64,000 bases of DNA from Planctomycetota bacterium (lineage in GTDB: Bacteria; Planctomycetota; Phycisphaerae; Phycisphaerales; UBA1924): NCBI GenBank assembly GCA_033763975.1, contig JANRJM010000018.1:62001-126000 (forward strand), read 5' to 3'. This document shows positions 49,371 to 59,058 of this stretch, one piece after another. Each line of letters opens with the position of its first letter. Positions within the stretch are counted from its first letter, which is position 1. Both the position numbers and the translations under genes were made by a program. The notes below the pieces were generated by a model. The model was not told the origin of the DNA, did no database searches, and was given only the letters and a program-made list of their open reading frames with translations.

Positions 49371-50431
49371 GCGTCGTCCTCGCCGGCGGGGGCGGGCGGG
49401 CCCTGGAGGGGCGAGGCGTCGACGCCCTGCTCGCGCAGGAACCGGGCGAGCGTGGCGCCCGAGCCGTGCGTCGTGAGGACGCGCGTGGCGCCGGTCTCGC
49501 GCACGGTGCGGAGCAGATCGGGCCAGTCGGCGTGGTCGGAGATGACAAAGCCCGCGTCGAACCCGCGCCGACGACGGACGCCCCGCACGAGCATCCACCC
49601 AGACGCGAACGCGGTGCGGACCCCCGCGCCGAAGCGACGCACCCACGGGGTGCCGACGGCCGACGGCGGTGCGACGATGAGCGCCCCGGCGAACGATCCG
49701 CGGGCGCGGCGTGCGCGGGGGCGGTCGTCGTCGAGCACGGGGGCCGTGTCGATCATCGCCACCCCCGCGTCGCGGTACACGCGGGTCAGGGGCTCCATGA
49801 GCCCGTGCAGCAGCACGCGGGGCGGCCCGGCGTCTTCGCCCGCGGGCAGCGACCCCGGCGCCAGGCGCGCGAGTTCTGCGAGCAGGCGCTGCGCCTTGCC
49901 CAGGGCATAGGTGCAGACGATGCTCGCCTGGCCCCGGGCGGCGTTGTCGCGCCACCACGCGGCGAGCGCGGCGACGACGCGCTCGGTGGGGTCCCACGCG
50001 TAGATCGGCAGCGCGAAGGTGGATTCGGTGATGAACACGTCGCAGTGCACGACCTCGAATGGCGTGCATGTCGGGTCGGGCTGGCGCTTGTAGTCGCCGG
50101 AGGCGACCCAGACGCTGCCCCCGACCTCGACGCGGACCTGCGCCGAACCCCGCAAGTGCCCGGCCGGGTGGAACGAGACGCGCGCCCCGCCGAGATGAAA
50201 CGGGGCGGCGTAGTCGACGCCGACGATGCGTGCATCCGGCGGCATGCGCCGGGCGAGCAGGGTGCGTCCCTCCTCGGCGCAGTAGTACAGCGCGCTGCCG
50301 GGCCGGGCGTGGTCGGCGTGGGCGTGCGTGACGACGGCGACGGGCACGGGGACGGCGGGGTCGATGTGGAACCCCCCCGCGGGGCACCACAGCCCGCGTT
50401 CCGTCATCTGCAGCACGTCCGCGTTGGTCAC
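49367..50431 (-). CDS. ligase-associated MBL-fold exonuclease
   Basis: A 354-residue metallo-beta-lactamase/beta-CASP-like nuclease: VVTHAHADHARPG is the HxHxDH zinc motif, FHPAGHLRGSAQVRV the next His site, WVASGDYKRQPDPTC and FITESTFALPIY the following ones. This is the SNM1/Artemis-like nuclease of the ligase-associated cluster, expected to trim DNA ends. First gene of the four-gene unit. An AATAAT element lies 5 bases before the GTG, and the photolyase gene diverges from it across 79 bases. Confidence 0.9.
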   Translation of the reverse strand: MTNADVLQMTERGLWCPAGGFHIDPAVPVPVAVVTHAHADHARPGSALYYCAEEGRTLLARRMPPDARIVGVDYAAPFHLGGARVSFHPAGHLRGSAQVRVEVGGSVWVASGDYKRQPDPTCTPFEVVHCDVFITESTFALPIYAWDPTERVVAALAAWWRDNAARGQASIVCTYALGKAQRLLAELARLAPGSLPAGEDAGPPRVLLHGLMEPLTRVYRDAGVAMIDTAPVLDDDRPRARRARGSFAGALIVAPPSAVGTPWVRRFGAGVRTAFASGWMLVRGVRRRRGFDAGFVISDHADWPDLLRTVRETGATRVLTTHGSGATLARFLREQGVDASPLQGPPAPAGEDDA

Positions 50432-50510
50432 GGGCGATTATTCCCCCGCGTCGCCCCGCATCCGGGCGTCCGACGACGACGAACCCGGAGGGCAAGAGGT
50501 CGTCATCGCC

Positions 50511-51995
50511 ATGCGCACACTCGTCTGGTTCCGCAGCGATCTACGGGTCGAGGACAACACCGCGCTGTGGCACGCCGCCCGGGTGCGGGGCGGGGTGGTC
50601 GGCGTGTTCGTGGTCTCGCCCGGGGAGTGGCGGTCGCACGAGTACGCGCCGGTAAAGGTGGGTTTCATCCTGCGAACGCTGCGGGAACTGTCGGCGTCGC
50701 TGGCGGCGCTGCAGATCCCGCTGCTGGTCGCGCACGCCCCGACGCCGGCGGACATCCCGGGCGTGCTGCTGGAGGTGGCGGCGGGCCGCGGGTGCGGCGC
50801 GCTGGCGTTCAACCGCGAGTATGAACTCAACGAGCGCCGGCGCGACGAGCGCGTGCGCGAGGCGTTCGCGGCGCGTGGCCTGCGCGTGGACGCGTACGAC
50901 GACCAGGTGTTCGCGCCCCCGGGCGAGGTGCGCACCGGCGACGACCGGTACTTCAGCGTGTTCACGCCGTTCAAGAAGGCGCTGTACGCGCGGATGCAGC
51001 GCATCGGCCTGCCGGAAGTGCGGGGCACGCCCGCCCGCCAGCCCGAGATGCCCTGCCCGTCGCACGACGTGCCCGAGCGGATCGCGGGGTTTGAGTCCAC
51101 GGTCGATCCGGCGCTGTGGCCGGCGGGCGAGTCGCACGCGCGGGCGCGCCTGGCGCACTTCGCGGCGGAATCGATCCGCCCGTACAAGGACCGGCGCGAC
51201 TATCCGGGCGAAGACGGCACGAGCATCCTGTCGCCGTATCTCGCGGTCGGCGCCATCTCGTCGCGCCAGTGCCTGGCGGCGGCCATCGACGCGAACCGCG
51301 GCGCGCGCAGCCCGCTGGACAGCGGGCTGGCCGGCCCGGTGCACTGGATCAGCGAGCTGGTGTGGCGGGAGTTCTACATCCACATCATGGTCGGCTTCCC
51401 GCGCGTGTGCATGCACCGCGCGTTCCAGCCGGCGACCGAGCGGATCCGCTGGGCGGACAACCCCGCGCACCTGCACGCGTGGCAGCGCGGGCGCACGGGC
51501 GTGCCGATCGTCGACGCCGGCATGCGCCAACTGCTGACGACCGGCTGGATGCACAACCGGGTGCGCATGATCGCGGCGATGTTCTTCACGAAGAACCTGT
51601 TCCTGGACTGGCGCCTGGGCGAATCGTGGTTCATGCGTCACCTGATCGACGGATTCCTGGCGAGCAACAACGGCGGGTGGCAGTGGAGCGCGAGCACGGG
51701 GACCGACGCCGCCCCGTACTTCCGGATCTTCAACCCGGTCAGCCAGAGCCGCAAGTTCGACCCCGACGGCGCGTACATCCGGCGGTACGTGCCCGAACTG
51801 GCGGGGCTGGACGCGAAGAGCATCCACGAGCCGTGGACGATCCCCGGGCTGCTGCGCGCGGGCGTGGAGTATCCCGACCCGCTGGTGGATCTCGGCGCGT
51901 CGCGGGAGCGGGCCATCGAGGCGTTCCGGGAGATCAAGGGAACGCCGGCCTTGCGGGAAGCGCAGGGAGCACGGGAAGCGACGGACGCGGCGTGA
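50511..51995 (+). CDS. phrB: deoxyribodipyrimidine photo-lyase
   Basis: A 494-residue flavoprotein that repairs cyclobutane pyrimidine dimers with blue light. The N-terminal antenna domain opens MRTLVWFRSDLRVEDNTAL; the FAD domain has ELVWREFYIHIM, GRTGVPIVDAGMRQL, NRVRMIAAMFFTKN and GGWQWSASTGTDAAPYFRIF with the conserved Trp residues of the electron path. Length and motifs fit class I CPD photolyase. It is divergent from the ligase-associated repair genes, so the two units form a DNA repair neighbourhood. Confidence 0.95.
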   Translation: MRTLVWFRSDLRVEDNTALWHAARVRGGVVGVFVVSPGEWRSHEYAPVKVGFILRTLRELSASLAALQIPLLVAHAPTPADIPGVLLEVAAGRGCGALAFNREYELNERRRDERVREAFAARGLRVDAYDDQVFAPPGEVRTGDDRYFSVFTPFKKALYARMQRIGLPEVRGTPARQPEMPCPSHDVPERIAGFESTVDPALWPAGESHARARLAHFAAESIRPYKDRRDYPGEDGTSILSPYLAVGAISSRQCLAAAIDANRGARSPLDSGLAGPVHWISELVWREFYIHIMVGFPRVCMHRAFQPATERIRWADNPAHLHAWQRGRTGVPIVDAGMRQLLTTGWMHNRVRMIAAMFFTKNLFLDWRLGESWFMRHLIDGFLASNNGGWQWSASTGTDAAPYFRIFNPVSQSRKFDPDGAYIRRYVPELAGLDAKSIHEPWTIPGLLRAGVEYPDPLVDLGASRERAIEAFREIKGTPALREAQGAREATDAA

Positions 51996-52024
51996 CGCCT
52001 GGTCGGCGCCGGCCCGTCAGCGGG

Positions 52025-53485
52025 TCAGCGGGCGGGCGCGACGGGCGGCGGGAGCGCGATGCCGAGTTCCTCGGCCGCCTTCCATGACTCGGGCGTCCAC
52101 GGCGCACGTCGGGTGATCTCGACCAGCCCGCCGCGCCGTGCGGGCTCCTGCGGCCCGGGCAGGGCGGCCCAGCGCTCGCGGGCGGCCTGTTGCTCGGCGC
52201 GCACCGCCTGGGCGTTCGGCTCGTCGACCCATGTCATCGCCTCGAGGAACCGCTCGGAGGTGGGCATGGTGTGCGACATGTCGGGGTAGTCGAAGACGCG
52301 GACGGGGAGCTTGTCGCGCTCCATGACGATCGCCGTGCCGACGATCGGCGCGTGGTTGAAGTCGGCCCCGCCGGTGATCACGCCGATGCGATGCGTCCGC
52401 AGCAACGCGAGGCGCGCCCGGTCGCGCGGGAGCTGGTAGTCGCCCTTCCAGACCTTTCCCGGCCCGGCGGGCACGTCGATGTACGAGGCGAGGGCGACGA
52501 TCGGCAGCGCGCCGGTGAACTCGTCGGGGAAGCACGCCCACAGGTGCGTGCTGATCTTCCCTCCGCCCGACAGGCCCGACACGTACACCCGCCGGGCGTC
52601 CACGAGGTGGCGCGCCCGCGCGGTCGCGAGCGCATCGAGCGCCAGTTGAAAGCGATCGGCCGTCGGACGGTCGTTGCCCGTGGCCGCGGCCCCGATCAGC
52701 ACAAACCCCAGCCGGTCGCAGGCGTCGAACAGCGATTCGTCGAGCGCCGCCCGCGGGCGCGCGTCGATCCACACGATCACGCCCACGGGCGTGCGCGGGT
52801 CGTATGTTGCGGGCGCGCGGTACAGGAACGGCTCGGGGGCCCGCCGCACGGCCCCGGCGATCGAGGTCGGCCGCCCGTTCAGGAATCGCTCGCCGAGCGA
52901 GCGCTTGTCCATCGTGTCGAGCGCGCGCGTGTGCTGTCCGGCCAGCGCGCCCGCGACGCCCGGGCGCACCGGGTGGGCGGGCGGGCGGCGCGGGTCGAAT
53001 CGCGCCCACGTGCGTGCGAGATCCAGGACTTTGTCGCGGTCGAGTTCGGTGCCCTTGCCGGCGCCCTGCTCGCGGGCAACGAGGCGCCCGTCGGAGAGGT
53101 GGTGCAGTTCGATGATCTTCCCGCCGCGATCGCCCGAGGCGTGCGCGAACCACGTGGGGGGCGGCGCGTCGAGAGGAACCTCGGCCGCCCGCGCGCCGGC
53201 GCCCGCGCCGGCCCCGCGCAGACGCCGAATCTCATCGGGCGCGAGCTCCGAAACCACTCCGCGGAGCAGGTCGAGCATCGGCGAGCGTGCGTCGTCGAGG
53301 GTCGGGGCTTCGGCGGAGAAAGTGATGACGACCTGCGTCGGGGCCTTGCCGCCGACATCGAACACGTTGGCCGCTATCGCGGTGTGCGCGAGCAAGCAGG
53401 CGATCAGCACGCCGAGCGTGCCGAGCGGGTGGTCGGGGGGACGAGTGTTCGGCAGCACCCGGGGTACCACGTTGCGCACGCGCAT
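52025..53485 (-). CDS. exported alpha/beta hydrolase-like protein
   Basis: A 486-residue protein with a signal-anchor or signal peptide (hydrophobic 22-38, ending near AIAA) and a C-terminal alpha/beta hydrolase-like domain: [49 protein letters not shown] (nucleophile elbow GLSGG) and a late His in [11 protein letters not shown]. The layout recalls polyhydroxybutyrate depolymerase-like or PHB-esterase proteins, but the substrate is not known. The N-terminal 190 residues match nothing I recognise. TACGCT lies 5 bases before the ATG. It converges on the photolyase. Confidence 0.72.
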   Translation of the reverse strand: MRVRNVVPRVLPNTRPPDHPLGTLGVLIACLLAHTAIAANVFDVGGKAPTQVVITFSAEAPTLDDARSPMLDLLRGVVSELAPDEIRRLRGAGAGAGARAAEVPLDAPPPTWFAHASGDRGGKIIELHHLSDGRLVAREQGAGKGTELDRDKVLDLARTWARFDPRRPPAHPVRPGVAGALAGQHTRALDTMDKRSLGERFLNGRPTSIAGAVRRAPEPFLYRAPATYDPRTPVGVIVWIDARPRAALDESLFDACDRLGFVLIGAAATGNDRPTADRFQLALDALATARARHLVDARRVYVSGLSGGGKISTHLWACFPDEFTGALPIVALASYIDVPAGPGKVWKGDYQLPRDRARLALLRTHRIGVITGGADFNHAPIVGTAIVMERDKLPVRVFDYPDMSHTMPTSERFLEAMTWVDEPNAQAVRAEQQAARERWAALPGPQEPARRGGLVEITRRAPWTPESWKAAEELGIALPPPVAPAR

Positions 53486-53490
53486 ACGAC

Positions 53491-53496
53491 AGCGTA
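53491..53496 (-). promoter_or_regulatory. -10 element, leaderless-type, for the hydrolase gene
   Basis: TACGCT on the minus strand lies exactly 5 bases before the ATG at 53485. Confidence 0.45.
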
Positions 53497-53572
53497 CCGA
53501 CCCGAGCCGCGAACCGTTCCCGAACCCGGGGGGTGGGGGTCGAGTACCGATGGGTACGGTTGTGGGAGGATC

Positions 53573-54997
53573 ATGATGAGCGCGACGCGTCCGTCCACGC
53601 TTGGGGCCTTGAAGTCCGCCGGGTATCGCTCGCGCCCGGTGAAGGCCGAGGTCCGCGAGAACCTGACGCGGGCGTTGCGCGCGGGCGAGCCGCTGTTCCC
53701 GGGCATTGTCGGGTACGACGAGACGGTGATCCCCGAGGTGGTGAACGCGGTGCTCGCGGGGCACGACATGCTGTTCCTGGGCGAGAAGGGGCAGGGCAAG
53801 AGCCGCCTGATGCGTCGTCTGGCCGATTTTCTCGACCCGGAGGTGCCGTACCTCGACGTGCCGGGCAGCCCGGTGCACGAGGACCCGTTCCGCCCGATCA
53901 CGCGGGCGGGGCGCGAGATGGTCGAGATGCAGGGCGACGCCTCGCCGATCGCGTGGTGGCCCCGGGCGAAGCGGTACGCCGAGCGTCTGGCGCCGGGCAC
54001 GAAGTTCGCCGACCTGATCGGCGAGATCGACCCGGCGAAGATGCTCTCGGGCACGAGCATGAGCGCGGAGGAGGCGCTGCACTTCGGGCTCGTGCCGCGC
54101 ATGCACCGGGGCATCTTCGCGATGAACGAGCTGCCGGACCTGGACGACCTGGTGCAGACCGGGCTGTTCAACATCCTCGAAGAGCGCGACGTGCAGATCC
54201 GCGGGTACCCGATCTCGTTCGATCTCGACGTGCTGGTGCTCTTCAGCGCGAACCCGACGACGTACAACCGCTCGGGCAAGGTGATCCCGCAGCTCAAGGA
54301 CCGCATCGGCGCGACGATCCAGACGCACTACCCGCGCACGCGCGACCTGGGCATCGAGATCATGGAGCGCGAGGCGCTCGCGGGCGACGAGTTCGCCCTC
54401 GACGGCGAGTACCCGCTGCTGGTCCCGCGCTTCATGAAGGAGATCTGCGAGCAGATCTCGGTCGTGGCGCGTGCGAGCAAGTACATCGACCATCAGTCCG
54501 GCGTCAGCGCCCGCCTCTCGATCGCGAACTACCGCACCATGCTCGCGAACGCGCGGCGTCGGGGGATCATGCTGGGAGAAAAGCCCAGCGTCCCGCGGAT
54601 CAGCGACCTGGCGCATTTCACGTCGTCGAGCCTGGGCAAGGTCGAGCTCGACCTGATGGGCAGCCACCAAATGACCGAGTCGCAGGCGCTCGAGGCGATC
54701 TGCGCGCAGGCGATCCGCGACGTGTTCCAGGAGTATGTGACAGACTACGGGCTGGACGAGATCGGGGGCGTGTTCGCGAAGGGCGTGAAGATCGAGGTGG
54801 GGGACCTGCTCGAGAGCCGCGCGTACGAGGCGGTCGTGAAGCGCGTGCCCGCGGTGTGGGAGAAGGCGTTCGAGGTGAACGCGGCGGGCGACCCGGGCGT
54901 GCGGGCGTCGTGCGTGGAGTTCGTGCTCGCGGGGTTGTACGCGAGCGACAAGATCAGCCGCGCGACGCGCCACGGACGCGTGCGGTACGAGACGTGA
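53573..54997 (+). CDS. AAA+ ATPase of the magnesium-chelatase/MoxR group
   Basis: A 474-residue ATPase with Walker [36 protein letters not shown] (Walker B with the downstream sensor region), [14 protein letters not shown] and arginine-rich [11 protein letters not shown]. The order and the GIFAMNELP segment resemble ChlI/MoxR-type ATPases that act with VWA partners. The following gene encodes such a VWA protein, 86 bases downstream. Both ATG 53573 and ATG 53576 follow GGAGG; 53576 has the better spacing. Confidence 0.85.
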   Translation: MMSATRPSTLGALKSAGYRSRPVKAEVRENLTRALRAGEPLFPGIVGYDETVIPEVVNAVLAGHDMLFLGEKGQGKSRLMRRLADFLDPEVPYLDVPGSPVHEDPFRPITRAGREMVEMQGDASPIAWWPRAKRYAERLAPGTKFADLIGEIDPAKMLSGTSMSAEEALHFGLVPRMHRGIFAMNELPDLDDLVQTGLFNILEERDVQIRGYPISFDLDVLVLFSANPTTYNRSGKVIPQLKDRIGATIQTHYPRTRDLGIEIMEREALAGDEFALDGEYPLLVPRFMKEICEQISVVARASKYIDHQSGVSARLSIANYRTMLANARRRGIMLGEKPSVPRISDLAHFTSSSLGKVELDLMGSHQMTESQALEAICAQAIRDVFQEYVTDYGLDEIGGVFAKGVKIEVGDLLESRAYEAVVKRVPAVWEKAFEVNAAGDPGVRASCVEFVLAGLYASDKISRATRHGRVRYET

Positions 54998-55083
54998 GCG
55001 CCCGCCCCGCGCGGCATCGGGCGCGACAGGGCGCCGCGTAGGGCGCCGCGAGAGGGTTGAGAAAAGGAAGGACGCGCAGGCCC

Positions 55084-56811
55084 ATGGACACGCCCGGCAC
55101 GCCCCGCCCCGCCACGCCCCCCGGAGCGCTCGGCGGCATCGTGCACTCGTACCAGCGCTACGACCCGACGAGCTTCCCGTCGCCGACGCAGCCGCCGCCC
55201 GACATGGCGTCTGCGGCGTTCGAACACCTGCTGACGTACGGCTCGCTGCGCCACCTGACGGACGAGGAACTCGCGAACGCCGTGCGCCTGGACCCGTCGA
55301 TGATCCCGACGCTGGGCCCGAGCCTGGAGTCGATCCGCGCGATGCTGGAAGAGCGCAAGCGCAAGATCCTGGCGCGGTACGACCCCGCGCCGGCGCGCGA
55401 CGAGGCGCGCGCCGGCGCGCGCGACGCCTCGGAGGGCGCCGACCCGCCCGCGAAGTTCCGCGACGCGTTCCGGCGCGCGGTGCGCGAGGAGCAGCTCGGC
55501 GATCTGGAGCGCCTGTGGTACGCGCAGAAGGACGAACGCTCGCCCTTCGCGCTCGACCTGCTGCGCACGATGGAGCGTCTGGCGGAGGTCTACCAGATCG
55601 AGGAGATGATCGCGAAGCACGCGTTCACGGGGCGCGAGGCGCTCGACGTGCCCGGCGCGCTGCGCGTGAAGGAGGAACTCGACGCGATCGACACGCTGCT
55701 GGAGCAGATCCGCCAGGCCGAGAAGAACGCGCAGGTAGGGATCATCGACGCCGAGGACCTCGCGGAGTTCCTCGACCCCGGGCAGATGGAGCAGTTCAAC
55801 CAGCTCGCGGAGATGGTGCGCGACGCGATCCGCGAGCGGGCGCGGGCGCAGGGGCTGGAGTTCACGCGCGAGGGGTACCAGCTGACGCCCCGCGCGTACT
55901 CGATCTTCCAGAAGAAGCTGCTGCGCGAGATCTTCGCGGATCTCCAGGCCGCCCGCAGCGGGCGCCACGGCGCGGTCGCCCAGGGCGAGGGCGTGGTGGA
56001 GCTGGAGCGGACGCGCGCGTACGAGTTCGGCGATCCGGTGTCGGCGCTGGACGTGCCCCGCACGATCGCCAACGCCGCCGCACGCCATCGCCCGGGGCGG
56101 GCGTTCCGCCCGAACCTCGACGATGTCGAGATCCACATCACGCGCAACTCGCCCAAGTGCGCGACGGCGGTGCTGCTGGATATGTCGGGCTCGATGCGCT
56201 ATGCCGGGCAGTACGTGAACGCCAAGCGCATGGCGCTGGCGCTCGACGGGCTGATCCGCACGGAATACCCGGGTGACTTTCTCGCGTTCTTCGAGATGTA
56301 CAGCATCGCGAAGCGGCGTCCGGTCGCCGAACTGCCGACGCTGATGCCCAAGCCCGTCTCGATCGGCGCGCCGGTCGTGCGTCTCAAGGCCGACCTCTCG
56401 GACCCGGGCACGAGCGAACGCTCGCTCCCCCAGCACTTCACGAACATCCAGCACGCGCTTCGCCTTGCGCGCCAGACCCTGGCGGTGCAGGACACGCCCA
56501 ACCGGCAGATCGTGCTCATCACCGACGGGCTGCCCACCGCGCACTTCGAGGACTCGATCCTGTACCTCCTGTACCCGCCGGACCCGCGCACCGAGCAGGC
56601 GACGATGCGCGAGGCGGCCCAGTGCGCCCGCGAGGGGATCACCATCAACATCTTCCTGCTGCCGAGCTGGAGCCAGGATTCAGACGACGTGCAGTTCGCG
56701 CACCGGCTGGTGGAATCGACCTCGGGGCGGGTCTTCTTCACCGGCGGCACAGACCTCGATCGGTTCGTGCTGTGGGACTACGTGGCGCGGCGGCGGCGGA
56801 TCATCGGCTAG
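55084..56811 (+). CDS. VWA-domain protein, partner of the AAA+ ATPase
   Basis: A 575-residue protein with a helical N-terminal part (about 40-330; many Arg/Glu helices), then a von Willebrand A domain whose MIDAS begins LLDMSGSM (364-371), followed by LITDGLPTAHF and the end FFTGGTDLDRFVLWDYVARRRR. MoxR-type ATPases and VWA proteins act as chaperone-like or metal-inserting pairs. The substrate is unknown. There is no signal peptide or membrane segment, so it should be cytoplasmic. Confidence 0.85.
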   Translation: MDTPGTPRPATPPGALGGIVHSYQRYDPTSFPSPTQPPPDMASAAFEHLLTYGSLRHLTDEELANAVRLDPSMIPTLGPSLESIRAMLEERKRKILARYDPAPARDEARAGARDASEGADPPAKFRDAFRRAVREEQLGDLERLWYAQKDERSPFALDLLRTMERLAEVYQIEEMIAKHAFTGREALDVPGALRVKEELDAIDTLLEQIRQAEKNAQVGIIDAEDLAEFLDPGQMEQFNQLAEMVRDAIRERARAQGLEFTREGYQLTPRAYSIFQKKLLREIFADLQAARSGRHGAVAQGEGVVELERTRAYEFGDPVSALDVPRTIANAAARHRPGRAFRPNLDDVEIHITRNSPKCATAVLLDMSGSMRYAGQYVNAKRMALALDGLIRTEYPGDFLAFFEMYSIAKRRPVAELPTLMPKPVSIGAPVVRLKADLSDPGTSERSLPQHFTNIQHALRLARQTLAVQDTPNRQIVLITDGLPTAHFEDSILYLLYPPDPRTEQATMREAAQCAREGITINIFLLPSWSQDSDDVQFAHRLVESTSGRVFFTGGTDLDRFVLWDYVARRRRIIG

Positions 56812-57029
56812 CCGGACCGGGGCGGCGCTCTCACCGAACGGAAACCTATCTTCGGGCGTTCTCGGAGCGCGGGCGGGTGTTCGTAACCCTTGGGACGGAC
56901 GCGGAGTAGCCGTAACAGGCAGCAAAAACAGCACTTTGGCGCGCCATTTTGGTCGCCACGAGCGATTCTTGTTGCACGTTGTCATCGGGTGGGATCCACC
57001 GGCGGAGCGGCCGGAGAGGAGAACTTTCG

Positions 57030-57674
57030 ATGAAGTGCGTCATTCTTGCAGGAGCGGTGTGCGGCCTCGCCGGGACGGCGATGGCGGGCATGGTCGGCCC
57101 CAGCCTTTACAGCAGCGTGGCGAGCAGCCCGCTGACGCAGATCGGGCCCCAGGTCTACGTGGAGAACTTCGAGGACGGCCAGCTGAACACCCCGGGTGTC
57201 ACGGCGTCGACCGGTCAGGTGCTGACCGGGTCGTTCTGGGTTGATTCGGTGGACGGCGACGACGGCTTCGTCGACGGCACCTGCGCGGGCGGGCACTCCT
57301 GGTTCGTCGCGAACGGCGCGACCGGCGTGTCGTTCACGTTCTCGCCGATCTTCGGCGGGGCGCTGCCCAACTGGGCCGGCATCGTCTGGACCGACGGGCA
57401 CAACCCCATCTTTTTCGAGGCGTTCGATGCGAACGGCGTCTCGCTGGGTGTGGTCGAGGGCGCCCACGCCGATGAGCTCTTCACCGGCTCGACCGAGGAA
57501 GACCACTTCTACGGCGCGTACTACGAGTCCGGGATCTCCCGGATCACGATCCGCGGGACGATGGGCGGCCTGGAACTGGACCACCTCCAGTACGGGTTCC
57601 AGCCGGTGCCCACCCCGGGTGCCCTGGCGCTGCTCGGCCTCGCCGGCACGCTTGTGCGCATCCGTCGGCGCTGA
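57030..57674 (+). CDS. PEP-CTERM-like exported protein, single
   Basis: A 214-residue exported protein: signal peptide ending near AMA (residue 19), a beta-rich domain with NFEDGQLNTPGVTAS and GAYYESGISRITIRG, and the tail QPVPTPGALALLGLAGTLVRIRRR. The core resembles extracellular lectin-like or choice-of-anchor domains but is not assigned. AGGAG lies upstream of the ATG, in a context very like that of the PEP-CTERM gene at 27559 (GAGAGGAGA in both). It is followed by a very strong terminator. Confidence 0.83.
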   Translation: MKCVILAGAVCGLAGTAMAGMVGPSLYSSVASSPLTQIGPQVYVENFEDGQLNTPGVTASTGQVLTGSFWVDSVDGDDGFVDGTCAGGHSWFVANGATGVSFTFSPIFGGALPNWAGIVWTDGHNPIFFEAFDANGVSLGVVEGAHADELFTGSTEEDHFYGAYYESGISRITIRGTMGGLELDHLQYGFQPVPTPGALALLGLAGTLVRIRRR

Positions 57675-57680
57675 TATACT
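57652..57680 (+). promoter_or_regulatory. predicted sigma-70-type promoter inside the 3' end of the PEP-CTERM gene
   Basis: TTGTGC (57652-57657) and TATACT (57675-57680) are separated by exactly 17 bases. The -10 box starts immediately after the TGA stop codon. Its only product before the terminator at 57713-57776 would be a short RNA. Confidence 0.5.
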
Positions 57681-57685
57681 CTGGT

Positions 57686-57776
57686 TGTCGGATAAGGACT
57701 GTACCGACACCCGAACCCGAGCCTCGACGGAGCGTGAATAGCCGCTCGCCCGTCGAGGCCGGGTTCGTCTTTTTTT
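57686..57776 (+). ncRNA. candidate small RNA of about 90 bases
   Basis: A transcript from the promoter at 57652-57680 would begin near 57686 and end at the terminator T tract. It would contain a 6-bp hairpin (TGTCGG/CCGACA, 57686-57709, 12-base loop) followed by the 17-bp terminator stem. No known RNA family is recognised. The alternative is that this is simply the 3' untranslated region of the PEP-CTERM mRNA. Confidence 0.35.
57713..57776 (+). terminator. strong intrinsic terminator
   Basis: GAACCCG and GCCTCGACGG (57713-57730, one A bulge) pair with CCGTCGAGGC and GGGTTC (57750-57766), followed by a run of T residues to 57776. The stem is about 16-17 bp. It separates the PEP-CTERM gene from truD. 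Confidence 0.93.
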
Positions 57777-57802
57777 GCCCGCCTCATTCTGGCCCTGGGG
57801 CG

Positions 57803-57808
57803 TAGCCT
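57803..57808 (+). promoter_or_regulatory. -10 element, leaderless-type, for truD
   Basis: TAGCCT lies 9 bases before the truD ATG. Confidence 0.35.
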
Positions 57809-57817
57809 GCACGCGTC

Positions 57818-59002
57818 ATGACCATCCGGCGCACACCGGGCGATTTCGTCGTCACGGAAGAGATGGATCCCGCGGCGCGCGCGTCGGTCCGGTCGCAGCG
57901 CCGGGCAGGCGACCGTGCGCTGTACCTGCTGCGCAAGGAATCGCTCACAACGCCCGAGGCGGTGGCGCGGCTGCGTGCGGCGGCGGGAAATGTCGGGGCG
58001 GTCTCGCACGCGGGGCTCAAGGACAAGCACGCGGTGACGAGCCAGGTCGTGTCGCTCGTGTGGCGCGCGCGCGACGAGCCGGCGCCGCTGCTCGAAGGGC
58101 CCGGGTGGAGCGCGGCGTTCGTCGGGTGGCTCGGACGCGATGTGCGTGCCGCGGATATCGCGGGCAACCGCTTCACCATCGTGGTGCGCGATCTGTCCGC
58201 GGCGGCGTCCGCGGAGATGGACCGGCGGGCGCACCTGCTCGTGGATGGCGATGCGCTCGCGATCGTGAACTACTTCGGTGCGCAGCGCTTCGGGTCGGCG
58301 CGGCATGGCGGGGGCTTCGCCGGGGCGGCGCTCGTGCGGGGTGATTTCGAGGGCGCGCTGCGCCTGCTCATCGGCACGCCCGCGCGGAAGGACAGCGGCG
58401 CGCGTCGAACGCTCACGCGCGCGCTCGCGTCGCGCTGGGGCGAATGGGCGGCGTTGGCGGCGGAACTGCCCCGCTCGCCCGAGCGACGGCCCGTCGAGGT
58501 GCTCGCGTCGGGGGGCACCTTCGCGCAGGCGTTCGAGGCGCTGCCGGCGATCGTGCGCGAGATGAGCGTGGACGCGTTCCAGTCGCACCTGTGGAACACG
58601 GCGGCGCGCACGCTCGCCCGCGCGAGCGCGGGGGACCGCGCCCTCGTGACGGCCGACGAGTTCGGCGAGATGGTGTTTGCGCCGGCCGATCGGCTGCGTG
58701 CGCTGGCGGGCGTGCACATGCCCATGCCCGCGCCGGGCGTGGAGGCGCGCGATGCGTGGGGCGGGGCGCTGACGCGCAGCGTGGCGGAGGCGGGGCTGAC
58801 AATGAGCGAGCTGCGTATCCCGGGGATGCGGCGTCCGGCGTTCGGGGGCGTTGATCGCGCGCTCGTGGCCCGCGCGGCGGGGTTCGCGATGAGCGAGCCT
58901 ACGCCCGACGACCTGACGCCCCGGAGGCTCAAGCGGACGCTGTCGTTCACGCTGCCGCGTGCGGCGTACGCGACGGTCGTGCTGCGGGCGCTGGGGCAGT
59001 GA
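57818..59002 (+). CDS. truD: tRNA pseudouridine synthase D
   Basis: A 394-residue synthase that makes pseudouridine 13 in tRNA. Motif I is VSHAGLKDKHAVTSQ with the catalytic Asp; motif II is AIVNYFGAQRFGS. The TRUD insertion domain covers roughly residues 160-330. The start MTIRRTPGDFVVTEEMD is a typical family opening. It converges on the HerA-like ATPase with 56 bases between stops. Confidence 0.9.
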   Translation: MTIRRTPGDFVVTEEMDPAARASVRSQRRAGDRALYLLRKESLTTPEAVARLRAAAGNVGAVSHAGLKDKHAVTSQVVSLVWRARDEPAPLLEGPGWSAAFVGWLGRDVRAADIAGNRFTIVVRDLSAAASAEMDRRAHLLVDGDALAIVNYFGAQRFGSARHGGGFAGAALVRGDFEGALRLLIGTPARKDSGARRTLTRALASRWGEWAALAAELPRSPERRPVEVLASGGTFAQAFEALPAIVREMSVDAFQSHLWNTAARTLARASAGDRALVTADEFGEMVFAPADRLRALAGVHMPMPAPGVEARDAWGGALTRSVAEAGLTMSELRIPGMRRPAFGGVDRALVARAAGFAMSEPTPDDLTPRRLKRTLSFTLPRAAYATVVLRALGQ

Positions 59003-59058
59003 GCGCCGCGTTGGGCGCTGATCGCGATCCTCGGGCACGGGCTGCCCGGCGGGCGGCG

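Noticed and set aside
57030-57674. Sigma-54 promoters upstream of the PEP-CTERM genes
   Set aside because: TGGC-like fragments are present near 56940 and 27410 but the GG and GC doublets are not at the required 10-base spacing.
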